This document shows, piece by piece, positions 21,073 through 27,524 of a stretch of DNA of 27,524 bases. Made by a program: the position numbers and the translations under genes. The DNA lies in assembly GCA_035623275.1 (NCBI GenBank), contig DASPTT010000154.1:1-27524 (forward strand), in the 5' to 3' direction. Within the stretch, counting starts at the first letter, position 1. Every line of letters starts with the position of its first letter. The DNA is from DASPTT01 sp035623275. Lineage in GTDB: Bacteria; Actinomycetota; Acidimicrobiia; Acidimicrobiales; UBA8190. The notes below the pieces were generated by a model that saw only the letters and a program-made list of their open reading frames with translations, was not told the origin of the DNA and did not search any database.

Positions 21073-22049
21073 TGGTGGCAGGACCGGAGCACGCGGGCCA
21101 GGTGGGCGTGCTCGTGATGTCACACGGGACCCCGCCGAGCCTCGACCTCTTGCCGTCCTTCTACACGGAGATCCGCCGGGGCAACCCCCCGCCGCCCGAG
21201 CTGCTGGCCGACCTCGAGCGCCGCTACCGCGCCATCGGGGGCGTCTCGCCGCTCAACGAGCGCACGCGCGAGCAGGAGCAGGCCCTGGCGCACGCGCTCG
21301 AGTCCCTGGCGCCAGGGTGCTACCTGGTGGCCGGAGGGGCGAAGTTCGCGGACCCGCGCATCGAGGACGCCCTGGAGACGCTGGTGTCGCGCGGCGCGGC
21401 CCGAGTCGTCGGCCTGGTCCTCGCGCCGCATGCGGCAGAGGTGAGCGTCGGCGACTACGAGCGCCGTGCCCGTGCCGCGGCCCAGCGCGTCGGCGAACGC
21501 CTTGGGCGCGAGCTCCCGATCGACGTCGTCCGGCACTGGTACGACGCGCCGGGCTTCGACGAGCTCCTGGCCGCTCGCGTGCGCGACGCGCTCGACACGC
21601 TTCCCGTCGCCGCCCGCGCCGACGCGGAGGTCCTCTTCACCGCCCACAGCGTGCCCATGCGCTTCATCGACGCGGGCGACCCCTACGCCTTGCAGGTGGG
21701 GGCGACCGCCCGGGCCGTGGCCGAACGGGCGGCCCTCTCCCACTGGCGAGCGTGCTGGCAGAGCGCCGGCCGGACGGGCGACGCGTGGCTCGGCCCCGAC
21801 CTGTTGGAGGTCATCCGCGCCATCGGCACCGCGAGCAGCGCCGGCGCGGTGGTGGTGTGCCCGGCCGGATTCGTGTCCGACCACCTCGAGGTCCTCTACG
21901 ACGTCGACATCGAGGCCAGGGCGGTGGCCGAGGAATGTGGCCTGGCCTTCGCCCGGACGCGCTCGTTCAACGCCGATCCCGAGTTCTGTTCCTTGCTCGC
22001 CAGGGTGGTGCACGCCGCGAGCGCCGCACCGGCCGGGCGAGCGGATTGA
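21072..22049 (+). CDS. hemH: Ferrochelatase (probably coproporphyrin ferrochelatase)
   Basis: Inserts Fe(II) into a porphyrin. The 325-aa protein carries LFTAHSVPM with the metal-binding H192, the following GDPYALQV, and E273 in SDHLEVLYD; the H-E spacing of 81 residues equals that of Bacillus subtilis HemH/CpfC (H183/E264). In actinobacteria the substrate is normally coproporphyrin III (coproporphyrin-dependent pathway), so CpfC is the more accurate name; that is from established knowledge, not directly visible. No 2Fe-2S cysteine cluster is apparent at the C-terminus. The start shares a base with the hemE stop. The frame stays open far upstream through hemE and antisense to helD, which is composition, not coding. 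Confidence 0.95.
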   Translation: MVAGPEHAGQVGVLVMSHGTPPSLDLLPSFYTEIRRGNPPPPELLADLERRYRAIGGVSPLNERTREQEQALAHALESLAPGCYLVAGGAKFADPRIEDALETLVSRGAARVVGLVLAPHAAEVSVGDYERRARAAAQRVGERLGRELPIDVVRHWYDAPGFDELLAARVRDALDTLPVAARADAEVLFTAHSVPMRFIDAGDPYALQVGATARAVAERAALSHWRACWQSAGRTGDAWLGPDLLEVIRAIGTASSAGAVVVCPAGFVSDHLEVLYDVDIEARAVAEECGLAFARTRSFNADPEFCSLLARVVHAASAAPAGRAD

Positions 22050-22057
22050 GCGGGGGC

Positions 22058-23569
22058 GTGGATCCCGGCGGGCGCGTGGGCGTCGTCGTCGGAGGCGGCA
22101 TCGCCGGCCTCGCCGCGGCCTGGGAGCTCTCGGGCCGGCCCGAGGTGCGGACGGTGGTCGTCCTGGAAGCGGACGACCGACTGGGCGGCAAGATCCACAC
22201 GGCGCAGGTCGGCGGCCACGTCGTCGATCTCGGGCCCGACGCCTTTCTGGCCCGGCGACCCGAGGCGGTGGCGCTGTGCCGGGAGATCGGCATCGCCGAC
22301 GAGTTGACGGCACCCGGCAGCCGGCGGGCGTACGTCTGGTCGCGCGGCAAGCTCCGCGCCCTGCCCGAGGGCCTGGCCCTGGGCATCCCCACCAGGATCG
22401 GACCCGTCCTGCGCTCGGGCATCCTCCCCTTCCACGGCCTGGCTCGCGCCGGCCTGGACCTGATCGCGGTGTCGCCCGCCTGGCGGACGCGCCGGTCCCG
22501 GCCGACCAGCCCGGCGGGTGCCACCCCCGACCGCGCCATCGGGGACATCGTCCGCAGCTGCCTCGGCCCCCAGGTGGTCGACCGCTTCGTCGACCCGCTC
22601 ATCGGGGGGATCCATGCGGGACCGGTCGACGCCATGAGCGCCGCCGCCGTGTACCCACCGCTGCTCGAGGCGGCGGCACGGCCCGGGAGCCTCCTGCGCG
22701 CCCTTCGCCGCGTGACGCCGCCGGCCGGCCCCCCGGACGCGCCGGTGTTCCTCACCCCACGCGCCGGTCTCGGCCGCCTGACCGACGCGCTCGCCGCCGC
22801 GCTCGGCCGACGTGGCGTGCGACTGCGCACGTCGAGCCCCGTCACCGCGCTCGAGCACGCCGGTGCGCGCTGGCGCCTGCAGATCGGCCCTGGGGGTCTC
22901 GAGGAGGCCGACGTGGTGGTGCTCGCCACCCCGGCGCCGGTCAGCGCCCGCCTGCTGGGGCCGCTCGACCCCGAGACGAGCGTGCTCCTCTCCACGACCG
23001 AGTACGCGTCGGTGGCGGTCCTCACCTTCGTGGTCCCGGCGAGCGCCGTGGGCCGCCACCTCGACGGGACGGGGTTCCTCGTCCCCGCGGTCGAGCAGTG
23101 GCTCACCACCGCGTGCACCTGGATGTCGGCGAAGTGGCCACATCTCCCCACCGGCGGCGACGTCGTCATCCGGGCGTCAGTCGGTCGCTTCGGCGACGAG
23201 CGTGCCGCGGCCCTCGGCGACGACGACCTGCTCTCAGCGGTGTGGGCAGAGCTGGCGCCGGTGCTGCGGATCACGGGCACGCCCGCGGCCGCGCTCGTCA
23301 CCCGGTGGCACGACGCCTTCCCGCAGTACGCGGTGGGCCACCTCGAGCGGGTCGCGGCGGTGGAGCGGGGCGTCGACGCCCTCGGCGCCATCGCGCTGGC
23401 CGGCGCCGCCTACCGCGGCGTGGGCATCCCGGCGTGCATCGCGAGCGGGCGGCGCGCGGCCCGGCGCGTCCTGGGCATCGACGAGCCGCTGTCCGGGGCC
23501 GAGGCACGGGCCGTGGCGCGGCAAACCGTCGCCGCCTACGAGGCCGGGCGCCGGGCCGAGCCGTCGTGA
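22058..23569 (+). CDS. hemY: Coproporphyrinogen/protoporphyrinogen oxidase (HemY type)
   Basis: FAD-dependent oxidase of a porphyrinogen to the porphyrin; in actinobacteria this protein is CgoX, acting on coproporphyrinogen III before iron insertion. The 503-aa protein starts with the dinucleotide-binding VVVGGGIAGLAAAWEL, then LEADDRLGGKI, DLGPDAFLARRPEA, VDPLIGGIHAG and the C-terminal FAD-contacting IALAGAAYRGVGIPACIASG. GTG 22058 is chosen; TTG 22046, overlapping the hemH stop, and GTG 22076 are alternatives and the start is not settled. The stop overlaps the lnt start (GTGA). Together with hemE and hemH this covers all but the final decarboxylation (HemQ/ChdC), which is not in the window. 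Confidence 0.94.
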   Translation: MDPGGRVGVVVGGGIAGLAAAWELSGRPEVRTVVVLEADDRLGGKIHTAQVGGHVVDLGPDAFLARRPEAVALCREIGIADELTAPGSRRAYVWSRGKLRALPEGLALGIPTRIGPVLRSGILPFHGLARAGLDLIAVSPAWRTRRSRPTSPAGATPDRAIGDIVRSCLGPQVVDRFVDPLIGGIHAGPVDAMSAAAVYPPLLEAAARPGSLLRALRRVTPPAGPPDAPVFLTPRAGLGRLTDALAAALGRRGVRLRTSSPVTALEHAGARWRLQIGPGGLEEADVVVLATPAPVSARLLGPLDPETSVLLSTTEYASVAVLTFVVPASAVGRHLDGTGFLVPAVEQWLTTACTWMSAKWPHLPTGGDVVIRASVGRFGDERAAALGDDDLLSAVWAELAPVLRITGTPAAALVTRWHDAFPQYAVGHLERVAAVERGVDALGAIALAGAAYRGVGIPACIASGRRAARRVLGIDEPLSGAEARAVARQTVAAYEAGRRAEPS

Positions 23570-25299
23570 GCGCCTCGCGCCTGGTCGTCGACCGGGCCCG
23601 GTGGGCCCGCCGCTTGCGCGTGGCCGGGCCCTCGGCCCTCGCCGGGCTGCTCATGGCGCTCTCGATCCCCCCGTGGGGCTTCTGGATCCTCGCCTTCCCG
23701 GCGGCGGCGCTCCTGTGGTGGCGCCTGGACGGTCTGCCGGTCGGTCTCCGCCTGCTCGCCGGCTATGTCGCCGGCCTGGGGCTCTACGTCCCGAGCCTGT
23801 GGTGGGCCGTGCCGTTCAACGTCTACGGCGGCATCATCATGATGCTGCTGCTCGGCATCGGGCCCGCCGTTGCCTGCGCGCTGGCGCCCCCCGGCCGGGG
23901 CCGGACGTTCGCGCTGGCGGGCGCCATGGTCCTGCTCGAGATGCTGCGCGACCGGTGGCCCTTCGGCGGGATGCCGCTCGGCGGCATCGCCCTGGGGCAG
24001 GTGGCGGGACCGCTGGGCGCCACCGCCCGCATCGGCGGCCAGTTCCTCGTGCTCGGGCTGGTGTGGGTCCTCGGTGGCGGCCTCGGCGCGCTGGCTCTCG
24101 CCGCCGCACGCGCCTGGCGGGCGCGGCGCGCCGCGCACCGCGAGGCCGCCGGCTGGCAGGCCCTCGCCGACCACGCGGCGACCGTGGGGTCGGCGGCCGA
24201 ACGGGGCGGCGTCGGCGGGACCATCCCCGAAGGCGTCGTGCGGGGGCGCCCGGCACGCGTCGGGGGCATGGTCGCGGCGGGCCTGGCGGCGGTGGCGTCG
24301 GTTGTCGCAGTCGCCGCGCTGGGCACCGTGGCCCCCGACGGTGGGCCGGCCGTGGGCACGGTGCAGGCGGCGGCCGTACAGGGCGGAGGTGTCCGGGGCC
24401 TGCGCAAGGCCCAGGTCGACCCCACCGTCGTCTACGTCCGTCAGCTCGAGGCCTCCTCGCTGCTCCCCCCGCCGACCGGCGCCGGCCCGCCGCGCCTGGT
24501 GCTGTGGCCGGAGGACGTCGTCGCACTGGACCAGCCGCTCGTGGGCTCGCCCCAGGCCGAGGCGCTGGGCAACCTGGCCGTGAGCCTCGGCGCCAGCCTG
24601 CTCGTGGGCGTGACCGAGCCGGCCCCCGGACGTCACTTCCTCAACGAGGTGGTGGCCTTCGGCCCCGACGGACGAATCGTGGCCCACTACGAGAAGGTGC
24701 ACCGCGTGCCCTTCGGCGAGTATGTCCCCGCGCGCTCCTTCTTCGAGCACCTCGCCGACCTCTCGGGTGTGCCCCTCGACGCCGTGCCGGGACACGGGGA
24801 CGGCGTGCTGCGCACCCCGGCGGCCACCGTGGGGGCGATGGTGTCCTACGAGGTCTTCTTCCCCGACCGTGCCCGCATCCCGGTGCGCGCCGGCGCGGAG
24901 CTGCTCGTCGTGCCGACGAACACGTCGTCGTACGCCACCACGCAGGTGCCCACGCAGGAGATCGCCGCCTCGCGGCTGCGGGCCATCGAGGAGGGGCGTG
25001 ACCTCGTCCAGGCCGCGCCCGCCGGGTACAGCGCGGTGATCGACAACCACGGGACGGTGCACGCCATCTCGGTGCTCGGCCGCCGGCAGGTGCTCGTCCG
25101 CTCCGTGGCGCTCCGGCGCGGCCTCACCGTCTACGGCCACGTCGGCGACCTGCTCGCCTTCGTGGCCTCGATCGCCGCCCTGGCCGGCGGCTGGCTGGCG
25201 TCGATGAGCCAGCGGGACGAGCGCCGCGACAGCGCACGCGCAGAGCGCGCCGCGACCGCCGAGCGCCGGGCCGAAAGGGAGCGCGTCCGCCAGTCGTAG
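23566..25299 (+). CDS. lnt: Apolipoprotein N-acyltransferase-like protein with Ser at the nucleophile position
   Basis: Lnt adds the third acyl chain to lipoproteins at the outer face of the membrane. The 577-aa protein has N-terminal membrane helices from about residue 20 to 190, with IPPWGFWILAFP and WWAVPFNVYGG, a charged Ala/Arg loop (about 185-240), another helix, then a nitrilase domain and a final helix (about 525-545) with a charged tail. The triad is visible as E316 in LWPEDVV and K377 in YEKVHRVPFGEYVP, but the third position reads MVSYEVFFPDR with S427 where Lnt normally has Cys (ICYE). Spacings (61 and 50) fit the E. coli triad (68 and 52). GTG 23566 overlaps the cgoX stop by four bases. 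It is not fused to a dolichol-phosphate-mannose synthase as in some actinobacteria. Confidence 0.9.
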   Translation: MSASRLVVDRARWARRLRVAGPSALAGLLMALSIPPWGFWILAFPAAALLWWRLDGLPVGLRLLAGYVAGLGLYVPSLWWAVPFNVYGGIIMMLLLGIGPAVACALAPPGRGRTFALAGAMVLLEMLRDRWPFGGMPLGGIALGQVAGPLGATARIGGQFLVLGLVWVLGGGLGALALAAARAWRARRAAHREAAGWQALADHAATVGSAAERGGVGGTIPEGVVRGRPARVGGMVAAGLAAVASVVAVAALGTVAPDGGPAVGTVQAAAVQGGGVRGLRKAQVDPTVVYVRQLEASSLLPPPTGAGPPRLVLWPEDVVALDQPLVGSPQAEALGNLAVSLGASLLVGVTEPAPGRHFLNEVVAFGPDGRIVAHYEKVHRVPFGEYVPARSFFEHLADLSGVPLDAVPGHGDGVLRTPAATVGAMVSYEVFFPDRARIPVRAGAELLVVPTNTSSYATTQVPTQEIAASRLRAIEEGRDLVQAAPAGYSAVIDNHGTVHAISVLGRRQVLVRSVALRRGLTVYGHVGDLLAFVASIAALAGGWLASMSQRDERRDSARAERAATAERRAERERVRQS

Positions 25300-25300
25300 G

Positions 25301-25346
25301 AGCCGGCAGGGCTCACTCGTCGTAGCCGGCAGGGCTCACTCGTAGT
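25301..25346. repeat. 23-bp tandem duplication at the convergent lnt/HAD gene ends
   Basis: Bases 25301-25323 and 25324-25346 differ at only one position (C versus A at the third base from the end). The unit covers the last codons and stop of the HAD gene, so a second copy of the end (PAGYDE-stop in another frame) lies just past the real stop. Each unit contains a small AGCC-GGCAG-GGCT hairpin. Probably slippage; it occupies nearly the whole 36-base gap between lnt and the HAD gene. Confidence 0.85.
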
Positions 25347-25818
25347 AGCCGGAGTGGATGTAGATGCAGGGGATGCCCTCGGCGTGGAACATGTCGCGGT
25401 TGCGGGGGTCGTCCTCGAAGGCGAGCCGAAGGTCCAGGCCGTAGGAGCGCAGGTCGTGCACCGCGCCCCGCTTGAAGCGGCTCACCTGCGCGTAGTCGCC
25501 GCGGTCGCGCATGACCAACAGGTCCCACCGCAGGCGGTTGTGGGCGAGCCACGCCAGGGTCTGGGGCCGGACGCGCAGCGGCCGGCCGGTGAGGAGGACG
25601 ACCGTCAGCGCCGGATCGAGCAGCTCGAGCAGGCGGGCCACCTCGTCGACGAGAGGGTCGTCGCCGCAGGCCTCGAAGAAGGCGTCCCAGTCGCGCCGCC
25701 CCCGCTCGATGAAGTGCTGGCGACCGGCGGCGTCGGAGAGGACGCCGTCGATGTCGAAGACGACCGCGGCCTGCGGCTCGACCGGACCCGCCCGCCAGGA
25801 CCAATTGGGGGGATCCAC
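25336..25818 (-). CDS. Small HAD-superfamily phosphatase, Pnkp-phosphatase-like
   Basis: A 160-aa HAD protein. Motif I is VVFDIDGVLSD with D22 and D24 as nucleophile and acid/base; motif II is VVLLTGRP with T77; a candidate motif III lysine is K116; motif IV is FEDDPRN (D136/D137). The TGRP-x3-RPQTLAWL segment resembles the phosphatase domain of phage T4-type polynucleotide kinase/phosphatase, but no kinase domain is present. There is a minimal cap only. GTG 25818 lies 14 bases after the acs stop, so it is probably cotranscribed with acs; no clear ribosome binding site is visible. The substrate is unknown: a nucleic-acid 3'-phosphate or a small phosphorylated metabolite are both possible. The last codons lie in a 23-bp tandem repeat. 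Confidence 0.82.
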   Translation of the reverse strand: MDPPNWSWRAGPVEPQAAVVFDIDGVLSDAAGRQHFIERGRRDWDAFFEACGDDPLVDEVARLLELLDPALTVVLLTGRPLRVRPQTLAWLAHNRLRWDLLVMRDRGDYAQVSRFKRGAVHDLRSYGLDLRLAFEDDPRNRDMFHAEGIPCIYIHSGYYE

Positions 25819-25832
25819 GGGCAGCGACCGGC

Positions 25833-27524
<1,692 letters not shown>

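Overview
The window reads as a gene-dense chromosomal segment of a very high-GC, aerobic actinobacterium. The supporting signs are an actinobacterial qcrCAB-ctaE block with a di-haem cytochrome c, a CtaF-type oxidase subunit IV, HelD, DUF3052, MmpL and WS/DGAT proteins, GTG starts at many genes, and -10 boxes only 5-9 nt before several start codons (leaderless style). Gene content fits Acidimicrobiia, but that assignment is inference. I see no mobile element, phage, CRISPR, tRNA or rRNA, and no intergenic stretch longer than about 150 bases.

Layout. (1) 1-2717, plus: a 5'-truncated thiolase-like protein without recognisable catalytic residues, an enoyl-CoA hydratase, and a small CopD-like membrane protein. 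(2) 2808-4880, plus: TatA, a membrane protein with a problematic start, and a short alkyl-sulfatase-like metallo-hydrolase. (3) 4933-8066, plus: ctaC-ctaD-ctaF, encoding aa3 oxidase subunits II, I and IV. (4) 8104-13447: a small DUF2786-like gene (minus) divergent from an MmpL exporter (plus), with a PHO-box-like direct repeat between them; then DUF3052 (minus) divergent from a WS/DGAT acyltransferase (plus), and a universal stress protein (minus). (5) 17561 down to 13578, minus: ctaE-qcrC-qcrA-qcrB, every junction a 4-nt ATGA overlap. (6) 19934-17670, minus: HelD, divergent from (7) 20026-25299, plus: hemE-hemH-cgoX-lnt, tightly packed. (8) 27524-25336, minus: acetyl-CoA synthetase (5' end outside the window) followed by a small HAD phosphatase.

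How it fits together. Complex III and complex IV subunits that form the actinobacterial bc1-aa3 supercomplex lie in two blocks facing each other across about 5.5 kb of lipid-export, lipid-storage and stress genes. The hem block supplies late haem synthesis for these cytochromes. Lnt acts on lipoproteins, and CtaC has a lipobox. Acyl-CoA genes at both ends (enoyl-CoA hydratase, Acs) and WS/DGAT point to fatty-acid and acetate metabolism with neutral-lipid storage.

The window is mostly core metabolism and I did not find a convincing undescribed system. The observations most worth checking are the Ser at the nucleophile position of Lnt, the PHO-box-like repeat upstream of mmpL, the lack of a standard start codon for the gene after tatA, the leaderless promoter pattern, and a 23-bp tandem duplication covering the end of the HAD gene.
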